Part shown: one piece after another, positions 26,169 through 33,946 of the stretch
How positions within the stretch are numbered: position 1 is the stretch's first letter
Layout of the letters: each line of letters begins with the position of its first letter
NCBI GenBank assembly: GCA_028280515.1
Contig: JANQLP010000253.1
Span: 1-64,000 of the forward strand
Reading direction: 5' to 3'
DNA length: 64,000 nucleotides
Source: Hyphomicrobiales bacterium
GTDB taxonomy: Bacteria > Pseudomonadota > Alphaproteobacteria > Rhizobiales > Methyloligellaceae
Position numbers and translations under genes: made by a program
Notes under the pieces: model-generated
Database searches by the model: none
Told to the model about the DNA's origin: nothing
The model's input: the letters and a program-made list of their open reading frames with translations, nothing else

Positions 26169-27689
26169 TCACGACTTGTAGACTTCGGGCAGGCGGCCGT
26201 CGAACAGCATCCTGATCGCCAGAACGGCAAGGCCCAAAAGCACGGCCGCCACGCCAAGTTCGATCTTGTTGAACGCCTGCTCTTTCGGGGCGCCCTCGCG
26301 GCGCGCCCAGACGAAGACCGGCAGGCCGAGGGCGTAGATCACCGCACCGGCGAGCATGAACTGCAGGCCGGCCGCAAAGACAAGCCAGAACCCGTAAAGC
26401 GTCGCCAGAATGCTGACGGTCAGAGCCATGGTCTTGCTGATCCGGGCTGTATCCGGGTACTGGCCCGTCCACATCACCTTCCAGAGGAAGGCGGCCGAGC
26501 CGACATAGGCGGGAAGAACCACGACGCCGGTGATCGACAGCATCACGTTCCACGCATTGCTGGAGAAATACACCAGGATAATCGCCGCCTGCATGATCAG
26601 GGTGGAAACCCACAGGGAAACCGACGCGATGCCCGCCTTGTTGGTCTTCGCGAACAGCTTCGGGAACGTGCCGTCCTTGGCACAGGCCCACGGCAATTGC
26701 GCAACCAGCAACGTCCAGACCAGCCACGAGCTGAGCAGGGCGATGATCATGCCGACATTGATGAAAACCTCGGCCCATAAACCCACAAGCTTGCCGAGGA
26801 TCGCCGCGGTCGACGGCGGCGCGATGTGGGCCATCTCGCCTTGCGACAGGACGCCGAACGGTACGACCGAGACAAGCACGAACAGCGCGGTCACCACGAG
26901 ATAGCCGAGCAGGGTAGCCCGGCTGACGGTTGCCGCATCCGCCTTGTCGGACATGACGACGGCGCTCTCTATGCCGATATACATCCACAGCGTGACGAGC
27001 ATGGTGCTCTTCACCTGATCGAGAAGGCTTCCGAGCGGCTTGTCCTGCAGCGGCCGGCTGGTGATGTCTCCCCAGAAGTCGGACGTGAAGAGGTCCGTGC
27101 GGAATGCGAAGTAGCCGACCACAAGGATGAACACGGTGATCGGCACGAACTTCGCGATCGTCCCGATATTGTTGAGAACCGCGGCGCTTTGGACGCCGGT
27201 CATCACCAACAAGCACAGACCCCAGATCAGCGCCGAGGCGACGATGATGGCCTGCCATGTGTTTCCACCCGCAAAATAGGGCGGAAAGAAGTAATTCAGC
27301 GCGTCCATGAGCAGAACGGCATAGCCGACATTTCCGAAGGCAACAGAAAGCCAATACCCCCAGGCAATCAGAAAGCCGGCGAACTTCCCGAACCCGGCGC
27401 GCGAATACATGTAGATGCCCGAGGTCAGTTCGGGACGGATGTCGGCCAGGACCTGGAAGCTGCGCGCAAGGAAGAAGATGCCGAGACCGGAAACGGTCCA
27501 CGCGATCAGGATCGCTCCAAGTGCCGCCGACTGCGCCATGTTCTGCGGAATGTTGAAGACGCCGCCGCCGAACATCGCGCTGACCACAATCAGCGTCATG
27601 GCAAAGAGCCCGAGCTTCTTCTGGGCTGATGCCGGACCGGCAGATGAACTCGCCGACGCGGACGTATCGGAGGTGTTGGCGGCTGTCAT
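26169..27689 (-). CDS. APC-superfamily amino-acid/polyamine antiporter
   Basis: A 506-residue transporter with 12-13 helices after a serine/alanine-rich N-tail. Helix 1 has the APC motif SAMFGGGVFNIPQNMA (substrate carboxylate site), followed by WTVSGLGIFFLARSFQVLADIRPELTSGIYMY, as in arginine/ornithine and lysine antiporters of the ArcD/YdgI type. MYIGIESAVVMSDKA is the conserved helix 6 region. The start at 27689 has AAGGGA nine bases upstream. It faces the PsiD-like decarboxylase (convergent) and a lyase (divergent), suggesting a shared amino-acid pathway. Its upstream region is one copy of the 122-bp repeat. Confidence 0.85.
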   Translation of the reverse strand: MTAANTSDTSASASSSAGPASAQKKLGLFAMTLIVVSAMFGGGVFNIPQNMAQSAALGAILIAWTVSGLGIFFLARSFQVLADIRPELTSGIYMYSRAGFGKFAGFLIAWGYWLSVAFGNVGYAVLLMDALNYFFPPYFAGGNTWQAIIVASALIWGLCLLVMTGVQSAAVLNNIGTIAKFVPITVFILVVGYFAFRTDLFTSDFWGDITSRPLQDKPLGSLLDQVKSTMLVTLWMYIGIESAVVMSDKADAATVSRATLLGYLVVTALFVLVSVVPFGVLSQGEMAHIAPPSTAAILGKLVGLWAEVFINVGMIIALLSSWLVWTLLVAQLPWACAKDGTFPKLFAKTNKAGIASVSLWVSTLIMQAAIILVYFSSNAWNVMLSITGVVVLPAYVGSAAFLWKVMWTGQYPDTARISKTMALTVSILATLYGFWLVFAAGLQFMLAGAVIYALGLPVFVWARREGAPKEQAFNKIELGVAAVLLGLAVLAIRMLFDGRLPEVYKS

Positions 27690-27706
27690 TGTGTCTTGTC
27701 CCTTCG

Positions 27707-27828
27707 CGGCGCTTGATGCTCGGTACGAACGGACAAGTATCCGACGGCTTGAGTTATGCGGTCTCAAGCGCTGGCGCCATGACTACCGTAGGACAGGCGT
27801 GTGACACGGTTGGGTCAAGGTTTTTTTG
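27707..27828. repeat. 122-bp direct repeat, copy A
   Basis: From CGGCGCTTGATGCTCGG to the T tract GGTTTTTTTG. It matches copy B (29498-29620) except for two substitutions and one extra T in B. It contains a CTTGAG/CTCAAG hairpin (27748-27768) and forms the 5' region of the antiporter gene. Confidence 0.95.
27790..27818 (-). promoter_or_regulatory. candidate promoter within repeat copy A
   Basis: On the minus strand, TTGACC (27818-27813) is followed after 17 bases by TGTCCT (27795-27790), a sigma70-like pair with a weak -10. It points at the antiporter gene, whose start is about 100 bases on. Copy B carries the same elements aimed at the low-GC genes. Confidence 0.35.
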
Positions 27829-27939
27829 AGGGATTGGTCAGAGCGGCGAGTCAGGCATTGGCCAGAAGAATTGGACAAGCACGTTGGCCCAGATGTCCAT
27901 GATAACTATAACCGCCAGACAAGTGCACCAATATCAACC

Positions 27940-28839
27940 TCAGTGTGCCCTAGAAGTTTTCTGATGTTGGCATTCAGCTACCGCTCGCTGCATTTGTTCA
28001 ATATGGCCCTTATTCAAGCGTTGGATCTCAAGTAAGTCTTCTCCAAACTCAACACGATTGGCGATTTCAATTGAAAGCGCGCGAGCACGATCACATTTGC
28101 CTTCATTCGCGAGCCTAGATACATCGGTATGGTATTTGAGGATCACTGATTCTGCCTCCCGGTACTTTCTTAAGAACCTTCTGCGGGAATCGATGCGCCC
28201 AAATTCTTCTTCAGTCGCACGATATGCGCTGTTGGAGATGCGGTATCGTTTGTAATAATCTGTCGCCAAGGCATACGACGCTTCAAACCACAGACTTGCC
28301 GCCCTACGTCGTGTGGCATCAGAAAAATAACTGCTCGATTTCGCAAACCAATACAACTGAGCACTCCTAATGAATTTATCCAACAACTGATTCTCACCTG
28401 CTTTTATTTTTTCCAATCGTGAAAAATACCTCTTACTGACAGATTTTATATCTTTAATTTTCATTCGTATTGATATTTCTCTATTTACATTCTCTATTCG
28501 GACAGGAATATCAACGTGAAAATACTCCAAGTCAAAATTTATGGAATTGTCGTTTTCAGGCGCCCGTTGTTTGTCCCATATTATCCGAATATCAAAATTC
28601 GTAAGATGACTCTTAAATCTATGCAGGATGCATACTTTGTTGTTCGATTGGTCAACATCTGAGATGTCATGATGTCCGTCACGTGCGCTAGGCTCAATGT
28701 TCAGTTCGTGCTTTGTTTCATTCGATATTTCATACGTGGTGTTCGGCTCATCAGGCGAGCAGCTTCTTGCTTCGTCAATTCCAAAAAATGACAAAAGAAA
28801 GAAGGCAATCAACACCCGGAGAACCGACCCTTCCATCAT
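27940..28839 (-). CDS. secreted hypothetical protein of the repeat-flanked block
   Basis: A 299-residue protein with a signal peptide (VLRVLIAFFLLSFFGI, cleavage near ARS-CS). The mature protein starts with a beta-type domain (residues about 25-150) containing CSPDEP and KVCILHRFKSH, and ends with a long helical part (about 155-290) rich in R, E and K that could be a coiled coil. I do not recognise it. AGGAG lies six bases before the ATG at 28839, which overlaps the stop of the upstream membrane-protein gene (ATGA), so the pair is translationally coupled. GC content is clearly below that of the flanks. Confidence 0.75.
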   Translation of the reverse strand: MMEGSVLRVLIAFFLLSFFGIDEARSCSPDEPNTTYEISNETKHELNIEPSARDGHHDISDVDQSNNKVCILHRFKSHLTNFDIRIIWDKQRAPENDNSINFDLEYFHVDIPVRIENVNREISIRMKIKDIKSVSKRYFSRLEKIKAGENQLLDKFIRSAQLYWFAKSSSYFSDATRRRAASLWFEASYALATDYYKRYRISNSAYRATEEEFGRIDSRRRFLRKYREAESVILKYHTDVSRLANEGKCDRARALSIEIANRVEFGEDLLEIQRLNKGHIEQMQRAVAECQHQKTSRAH

Positions 28840-29303
28840 TCTTTCTCCTCTTGATCCTTTCGGACCTGCAGGCCAATCAATGAGGCAATTATCGTTGCGA
28901 TTAAAATGCGTATCGACTCAATAGACTCTTCGAAGACACTTTTATTTTCGATACCTGCACGGCTCAATAAAACGTCAACGCCGCTTTCCGCTTCAAGCGG
29001 TTTTTCCCAATAAACATACATCAAGTACAAGAGCGCATAAATCACGATAATTGCGATAAAATTACCTCTGTTTGTTTTGATATTTGGTGCAGTTGAGACG
29101 ATGTAGGCAGATATAACTGCGATGCTCGAAGTGATATAAAGCTCAAAATCTTTCATCATTACGTTATATAGTTCCCAAATCAAACTCAATATCTCGGCTG
29201 GGAACGAAGCCGTCTTGTCAACAAAGAAGGGAAAAATGCACAAGCCCCAAACCGATGCCAAAAAAATGGGGAATATATAAGGGAGCGAATTGCGTAATGA
29301 CAT
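28836..29303 (-). CDS. hypothetical membrane protein of the repeat-flanked block
   Basis: A 155-residue protein with about four membrane helices: residues 8-27, 37-50 (weaker), 55-72 and 82-100, then a soluble stretch and a last helix near 130-148 (IRILIATIIASLIGLQV) ending in a charged tail RKDQEEKE. No family is recognised. It is the first gene of a two-gene unit with the secreted protein at 27940, and lies downstream of repeat copy B, whose promoter-like sequence points at it. The low GC content marks it as acquired. Confidence 0.7.
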   Translation of the reverse strand: MSLRNSLPYIFPIFLASVWGLCIFPFFVDKTASFPAEILSLIWELYNVMMKDFELYITSSIAVISAYIVSTAPNIKTNRGNFIAIIVIYALLYLMYVYWEKPLEAESGVDVLLSRAGIENKSVFEESIESIRILIATIIASLIGLQVRKDQEEKE

Positions 29304-29857
29304 ATGCGCCTAACAGCCGTCTCTAGCATTTTTCAGAATGGGCAGAGAGCCAAGCTAAAGGTTATGCAATTGTTTATATAAATTCAACGTTCGGTTCGTT
29401 ACGCGCTGGACTGCGGTATCTATTTCTCCAAAGCACATATTCTAATTGATTTATCTCGGCCCGCTGATTTGCGTGTATTCGCAATTTCCACAAGTGCCGG
29501 CGCTTGATGCTCGGTACGAACGGACAAGTATCCGACGGCTTGAGTTATGCGGTCTCAAGCGCTGGCGCCATGACTACCGTAGGACATGCGCGTGACACGG
29601 TTGGGTCAAGGTTTTTTTTGCACGAGGTCGGTTCGAGCCCTGGTTTGCCCGTCGGTAACACGGCGGCCGACAGTCTTCAGCAGCAGCCCGGATTCACGCC
29701 AAATCCATGCGCTCCCTGACCAGATTTTGACAGACCATCGAAAACACGCGGCCAAACGTACCAGCGGATTATTGACCTGCATCATTCCTGTTTCCTCCAG
29801 GGACCGTGTAGGGTGCACACGACCACAAGACCAACAAACAAGAATGGAGCCCCCGCA
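29304..29857. other. intergenic region holding repeat copy B and the lyase promoter
   Basis: A 554-base stretch. The first 190 bases are AT-rich and belong to the low-GC block; then comes repeat copy B. After it, 29621-29857 is GC-rich and includes GGTTCGAGCCC, which resembles the T-loop end of a tRNA but has no tRNA body around it. The ribosome binding site GGAG of the lyase gene is at 29846-29849. Confidence 0.5.
29498..29620. repeat. 122-bp direct repeat, copy B
   Basis: Same orientation as copy A, 1.79 kb away, 123 bases long with one extra T. It lies upstream (on the minus strand) of the low-GC membrane-protein gene and before the plus-strand lyase gene. It repeats the TTGACC-17-TGTCCT promoter-like pair of copy A with a change in the spacer. 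Confidence 0.95.
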
Positions 29858-31198
29858 ATGGACGCCCACGTCATCGACAGCACCCTTTTTCGCAACGACT
29901 ATTCCACCGAGGCCACCCGCAAGCTCTGGAGTTCCCGCAGCATCCTGCAATCGTGGCTCGACGTGGAGGCCGCGCTGGCCAGGGCGGAAGCCGCTGTCGG
30001 CATGGTCCCGGAAGACGCCGCGGCGGAGATCACCCGCGTCGCTGACGCGGAGCTTTATGATCTCGACGCCCTGCGAGAGGAGATGGAGCGTACGGCGCAT
30101 CCGATCGTGCCCGTTGTCCGCGCCATGACGGCGCTGTGCGAAGGTGAAGCCGGGCGCTGGGTCCATTGGGGTGCGACGACGCAGGACATCACCGATACGG
30201 GAAACATCCTCCTGATGAAGGGGTCACTCGACCTGATCGAGGAGACGCTGGCGGCGGTTACGGGCGAGGTCCGGCGCCTGTCGAAGGAGCACCGTGACAC
30301 GGTGATGGCCGGGCGCACGCACGGCCAACAGGCCCTGCCGCTTACATTCGGCTTCAAAGCCGCGGTCTGGCTGGATGAACTTAAACGCCATGCGGCCCGT
30401 ATCGCCGAGGCGCGTCCCCGGCTGCTCGTCGGGCAGTTTGCCGGCGCGGTTGGCACCATGGCCTCGGTCGGCGAAGCCGGCCCCGATGTGCAGCGCCGGA
30501 TGATGGACGACCTTGGCCTCGGTGTGCCCGACATTGTCTGGCATGCATCGCGCGACCGGACGGCCGAGTATGCGTTTCTGCTGGCCCTGATCACCGGCTC
30601 CATGGGTCACATCGCCCGCGAGGTGACGATCCTTCAGCGCAGCGAGATCGCCGAGCTCGAGGAGCCGAACCCGAAAGGGAAGGTCGGCAGCTCCACGATG
30701 CCGCACAAGCGCAACCCGCACACCTCGGAAAATGTCGGAGCGCTGGCGCGGCTGACACGGGCGGTCGTCGTCAGCGCGCTGGACGGCGTCGTCAATGAGA
30801 ACGAACGCGACTGGACCGCGCTGCAGTCAGAACGCGAATTCCTGGCACGGCTTTCCTGTCACACCCATGCCGCCCTGGTGCAGACCCTTCATGTGCTTGA
30901 GGGGCTTTCAGTCCGCAGCGCCAATATGCGCCGCAACCTGGACCTTACGGGCGGCATGCTGCTGAGTGAGGCGGTGATGTTGGCGCTCGGCAAGACGCTC
31001 GGACGGCAGGTGGCGCATGACGTGGTTTACGATGCGTGCATGAAAGCCTTCGAGACCGAAACCACCATGAAGGCGGCTCTGCTGGCCGATCCCCAGGTGG
31101 CCGAACATTTCGACGAGGCGGCGATCGACGCGCTGATGGACCCGGCGGGGTACACCGGGCTCGCGGGCGTGTTCGTGGATGCGGTGGCGGACAACTAG
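29858..31198 (+). CDS. fumarase/aspartase-superfamily lyase (PurB/PcaB-like)
   Basis: A 446-residue enzyme of the class II fumarase, adenylosuccinate lyase and 3-carboxymuconate cycloisomerase superfamily. It shows the three conserved regions: HWGATTQDITDTG (about 103-115), GRTHGQQALP (about 148-157) and the signature loop GSSTMPHKRNP (about 270-280). Sequences of this kind are often annotated adenylosuccinate lyase, but the CarboxymuconateLactonizing PcaB-like group is equally possible, and the neighbours (antiporter, PsiD-like decarboxylase) are not purine genes. The start at 29858 has GGAG upstream. Confidence 0.85.
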   Translation: MDAHVIDSTLFRNDYSTEATRKLWSSRSILQSWLDVEAALARAEAAVGMVPEDAAAEITRVADAELYDLDALREEMERTAHPIVPVVRAMTALCEGEAGRWVHWGATTQDITDTGNILLMKGSLDLIEETLAAVTGEVRRLSKEHRDTVMAGRTHGQQALPLTFGFKAAVWLDELKRHAARIAEARPRLLVGQFAGAVGTMASVGEAGPDVQRRMMDDLGLGVPDIVWHASRDRTAEYAFLLALITGSMGHIAREVTILQRSEIAELEEPNPKGKVGSSTMPHKRNPHTSENVGALARLTRAVVVSALDGVVNENERDWTALQSEREFLARLSCHTHAALVQTLHVLEGLSVRSANMRRNLDLTGGMLLSEAVMLALGKTLGRQVAHDVVYDACMKAFETETTMKAALLADPQVAEHFDEAAIDALMDPAGYTGLAGVFVDAVADN

Positions 31199-31253
31199 GG
31201 AGCCTTGCCGCCGGTTGGCGGAGGGCTGGCAGTCAACAGACGGGCTGTTTCCA

Positions 31254-31613
31254 TCAATAGCGTGGCATGGCGGGGTCGATCTGCTCCGACCAGGCATCGA
31301 TGCCGCCGGCCAGGTTCCAGACATTGTCGAACCCGTTGTTGCGCAGGAATTCCGTCACCAGCCCGCTGCGCATTCCGTGATGACAGACCAAGATCAGCTT
31401 CCGTTCGCGCGAAAGCAGTTCGAACTCATCCATGACCTGCTGCATGGGGATCGTGACACTGCCGGGGATCATGCAAACCGCCAACTCGTCGGGGCGTCGA
31501 ATGTCGAGGATTGTGTGCGCGGCATCGGTGTTGCGCATCTCCGCCAACGCGTGAACGCTGATATCGAATTCTGCGGGCTGAACCTGCTCTGTTCCAGTTA
31601 CGCGCATTTCCAT
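31254..31613 (-). CDS. single-domain rhodanese sulfurtransferase
   Basis: A 119-residue cytoplasmic rhodanese. It shows ILDIRRPDELAVCMIPGSVTIP and the active-site loop LVCHHGMRSGLV with the persulfide-forming cysteine at about residue 76, then FLRNNGFDNVWNLAGGIDAW, the typical end. The start at 31613 has AGGAG at an eight-base spacing, better than the TTG codons just upstream. It is the last gene of the minus-strand set headed by the MarR regulator (32373), with a DUF6522 protein and a protein of unknown family between them, which suggests sulfur or persulfide handling. Confidence 0.9.
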   Translation of the reverse strand: MEMRVTGTEQVQPAEFDISVHALAEMRNTDAAHTILDIRRPDELAVCMIPGSVTIPMQQVMDEFELLSRERKLILVCHHGMRSGLVTEFLRNNGFDNVWNLAGGIDAWSEQIDPAMPRY

Positions 31614-31639
31614 CAACAATCACTCCTATGTCCGTTCTC

Positions 31640-32050
31640 TCAGCATGCTGCGTCAGCCTGTTCCCGAACTGCCGCCGTGCTCCAATAGGAACGCGCGGCG
31701 GCCACTTCCGCGCTATGAAAGACCGCCGCTTCGCCGCCCATCGGATTGCCGTCAAAGCGGCCAAGCTCACATGCCAGATCAAAAAAGCCCTGAGCCGGCA
31801 GGCCGCGGCCCGACCGGCTGATGACCAGTGCAGCGAGAAAGGGGCGGTCATGCGCGGCATCCTCCCGCATCAACCATTCGAGCGCTTGCGTCACCCGATG
31901 AATGGTGTTGGGCGGAGTCAACGCCATGGCGCTGGCAAGTGTCTTGTACGTGATCAGGCCGCCGCTCGCCACGAGACATTGCAGATGGGCGCGGACGCGC
32001 TGTGCCAGCGCGTGCTGTTCCGACGCCTCGCTCGGGGGTAGAGGGGTCAT
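31640..32050 (-). CDS. hypothetical protein in the MarR/rhodanese operon
   Basis: A 136-residue soluble protein. The middle part reads VASGGLITYKTLASAMALTP and NTIHRVTQALEWLMREDAAHDRPFLAALVISR, followed by GLPAQGFFDLACELGRF, the layout of a small winged-helix-like or nucleotide-handling domain; I cannot name it. Its ATG overlaps the stop of the DUF6522 gene by four bases (ATGA at 32047-32050), so it is translated with it. The rhodanese gene follows after 26 bases. Confidence 0.7.
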   Translation of the reverse strand: MTPLPPSEASEQHALAQRVRAHLQCLVASGGLITYKTLASAMALTPPNTIHRVTQALEWLMREDAAHDRPFLAALVISRSGRGLPAQGFFDLACELGRFDGNPMGGEAAVFHSAEVAAARSYWSTAAVREQADAAC

Positions 32051-32367
32051 GGCCCGTCCTTGACGAGGTTGGCCAGATGAAACGGGTCCGCCGCACGCGG
32101 ACCCTTGGCACCGGGCACCGGATCCTCGATCAGACTGCCATCGGCTTCGATCACGACGCGCCAAATACGCGCGCCATAGCGGAAGGTGAGGCGGGCTCGG
32201 CCCGCGTCCTCATCGACACCTGTTTCGGAAACACTCGTCACGCGGCCTTCGCCCATGTGCTGCTTCAGGGCCTCGACGGTGAGACCGAGCCGGGGCGCCA
32301 GCACGGCGGCATCGACGGTAATCTCGTCGTCGCCTACCTTGACGGCCGTTTGGGGCAGGGGCGTCAT
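32047..32367 (-). CDS. DUF6522-family protein
   Basis: A 106-residue protein. VKVGDDEITVDAAVLAPRLGL, MGEGRVTSVSETGVDEDAGR and RLTFRYGARIWRVVIEADG are the pattern I know from DUF6522, a small alphaproteobacterial family of unknown role. The start at 32367 lies five bases after the end of the MarR gene, and the next gene overlaps its stop, so this is a tightly packed operon. Its presence with a rhodanese and a cysteine-rich regulator suggests sulfur stress, but this is inference. Confidence 0.75.
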   Translation of the reverse strand: MTPLPQTAVKVGDDEITVDAAVLAPRLGLTVEALKQHMGEGRVTSVSETGVDEDAGRARLTFRYGARIWRVVIEADGSLIEDPVPGAKGPRAADPFHLANLVKDGP

Positions 32368-32372
32368 CACGT

Positions 32373-32975
32373 CTATGCCGTACCAATGTCCGATGTGGGA
32401 GACGGAGCGGATTTGCCGGAGGCAAAGTTGATGCAGAGGCCACCGAGTTCGTGCTCCATGAGCGCTTCGTCCAGAAACCTGCACTCACACTCCGTGCGCC
32501 CGTCCTGACAGCAGCCATCACCTTCAAAATAGGCACAGGTTTCGCAGGTACCGAACATCGGCTTGCCGCTGTCCGACGCGATGCCGCCGAGCACACGCTG
32601 AAGCGCGGCAGAAAAGTTGCCGCGGACGCCCCGGGGGAGAGCATCCGCGGCCTGAACCAGGGCGTTGATGGGGTCTTCAGCGATAAGCGCCCCGGCCTTG
32701 TCAGTGAGATCCAGCCTCACGCTGCGGCCATCTGATTCCGATCGGGTCTGTGTCAGCAATCCGCGTGCGACGAGACCCTTGATTGTCTGGGAGGCAGTAC
32801 CGCGCGTGGTGCCGTGGAATGCGGCAAATGCCGACGGCGTGCGCGAAAAGCGGTTGGCGCGGGCGAAATATCTCAAGGCGGCCCATTGCACCGGAGTGAG
32901 CCCCCCGGCGTGACCGTCTCCCGACGCAATGCGTCCGAGATACAGAATCAGATCGGCGATTGCCCGGCTGTCCAT
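32373..32975 (-). CDS. MarR-type regulator with cysteine-rich C-terminus
   Basis: A 200-residue regulator. The winged helix-turn-helix spans about residues 25-115 (LTPVQWAALRYFARANRFSRTP, TTRGTASQTIKGLVARGLL, then SVRLDLTDKAGALI). The C-terminal 70 residues carry seven cysteines in TCETCAYFEGDGCC, TECECRF and GLCINF, which could bind a metal or Fe-S cluster or act as redox switch. It heads the operon with DUF6522, an unknown protein and a rhodanese. The start at 32975 is likely; a GTG at 32993 is possible. A 12-bp inverted repeat at 33022-33053 is its probable operator. Confidence 0.85.
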   Translation of the reverse strand: MDSRAIADLILYLGRIASGDGHAGGLTPVQWAALRYFARANRFSRTPSAFAAFHGTTRGTASQTIKGLVARGLLTQTRSESDGRSVRLDLTDKAGALIAEDPINALVQAADALPRGVRGNFSAALQRVLGGIASDSGKPMFGTCETCAYFEGDGCCQDGRTECECRFLDEALMEHELGGLCINFASGKSAPSPTSDIGTA

Positions 32976-33021
32976 CTCGCTCTCATTCCACACTTCGACT
33001 CAATTGAGCAATAGTAGCGTT

Positions 33022-33053
33022 TCGAAATCAAATAAACAAGCATTTGATTTCGA
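33022..33053. promoter_or_regulatory. inverted-repeat operator upstream of the MarR gene
   Basis: Two perfect 12-bp arms, TCGAAATCAAAT and ATTTGATTTCGA, separated by eight bases. The site is 47-78 bases upstream of the MarR start at 32975 and sits in an AT-rich promoter region. Size and place fit autoregulation by a MarR dimer. Confidence 0.75.
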
Positions 33054-33355
33054 TTCCAAACTAATTGTCCTGCCATAGTTCAACCAGCAAGAACATGAGG
33101 GGGGCCCTTTTGCGAAGGCAGGTGGTAAGCGGCTGAACAATACAGGATGACCAAGCGGCACACTCGCAAGAGCTAGACGCCCTAGTTGTGATCTTTCTGT
33201 AGGTTGTTCATTCGGGCCGAACCGAGGAGAATGTAGTTACCGCACTTCATGCTTCAAGGAGGGTCCTTGTCTTGGTCGCGGCGAGGAGTGGAAAGGTTCA
33301 AACACGCGCAGCCAAACTCACGGCGCGGTTTTCAAGATATCGACGTACCCGCCAT
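33054..33355. other. intergenic region between MarR and NnrU genes
   Basis: About 300 bases with no supported gene. A CCTTCATGCTTCAAGGAGGG stretch near 33245 resembles a ribosome binding site, but the frame behind it on the plus strand shows no protein-like sequence. No terminator hairpin with a T tract is evident after the NnrU gene. Confidence 0.3.
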
Positions 33356-33922
33356 TCAGCGTGGAATCGCGTAAACGCCTGTATAATAAGGATGCAGCCA
33401 GAAGAACGCGGCAAAGACCAGAAGGCTGATCGCCAGTCCCCTGATTTCGATTGCCATCGACGGGACTGCAGGTTTCGCCCACTCGCCCTCGCGGGCATTG
33501 ATGGCAAAGATCTCAACCAGGGCCCATATCCCAAGGCCGCCGAACAGGATGATCGAGCGGCTGTCTCCATTTGAGAGCAGATGGGCGACCGACCAGACAA
33601 TGAGTCCGGTCAACTGAGGGTGTCGGACGACCTGTTTGATCCGCGTCGGCTGTTTGGCGGCGCCGAACAGGATGAAGGCCGGGATCATCAGCGCGAACGT
33701 GACCGCGTCGGTCCAGAGCGGTGGCCGATACAAGGGGGAGGGCGCTGTCGCCCGCCAACCAACCACCATGAGGACGATTGATGTGACGATCAGAACGGTG
33801 AACGCGATCTTGTAGCCGTTTTCGCCAAGCGCCGTAACCAACCGTGACCTGAACGGCCGCCCGACGCTCGGGATCAAGTGCACGGCACCCCACAGCAGGA
33901 CACCAAGGCAAAGCCAGAGCAT
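33356..33922 (-). CDS. NnrU-family membrane protein
   Basis: A 188-residue protein with five or six helices. It has the NnrU pattern: an N-terminal WGAVHLIPS, MVVGWRATAPSPLY, VRHPQLTGLIVWSVAHLLSNGD and a C-terminal LHPYYTG. NnrU proteins were first linked to nitric oxide metabolism, and relatives include methyltransferase-like 15-beta membrane enzymes; here the neighbour is a persulfide-dioxygenase-like gene 24 bases upstream on the same strand, so a role in sulfur metabolism is more likely. Histidines in the two motifs could bind metal. Confidence 0.85.
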   Translation of the reverse strand: MLWLCLGVLLWGAVHLIPSVGRPFRSRLVTALGENGYKIAFTVLIVTSIVLMVVGWRATAPSPLYRPPLWTDAVTFALMIPAFILFGAAKQPTRIKQVVRHPQLTGLIVWSVAHLLSNGDSRSIILFGGLGIWALVEIFAINAREGEWAKPAVPSMAIEIRGLAISLLVFAAFFWLHPYYTGVYAIPR

Positions 33923-33946
33923 TTCATTCTCCTTGCAGAGACAGGG

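Noticed and set aside
26128..27501. 457-codon minus-strand frame overlapping the antiporter gene
   Set aside because: It is an out-of-phase shadow, rich in R, H and C; the in-phase product at 26169-27689 is a complete APC transporter.
29621..29660. tRNA-like GGTTCGAGCCC after repeat copy B
   Set aside because: It resembles a T-loop, but the stem does not pair and no acceptor, D or anticodon arm can be found around it.
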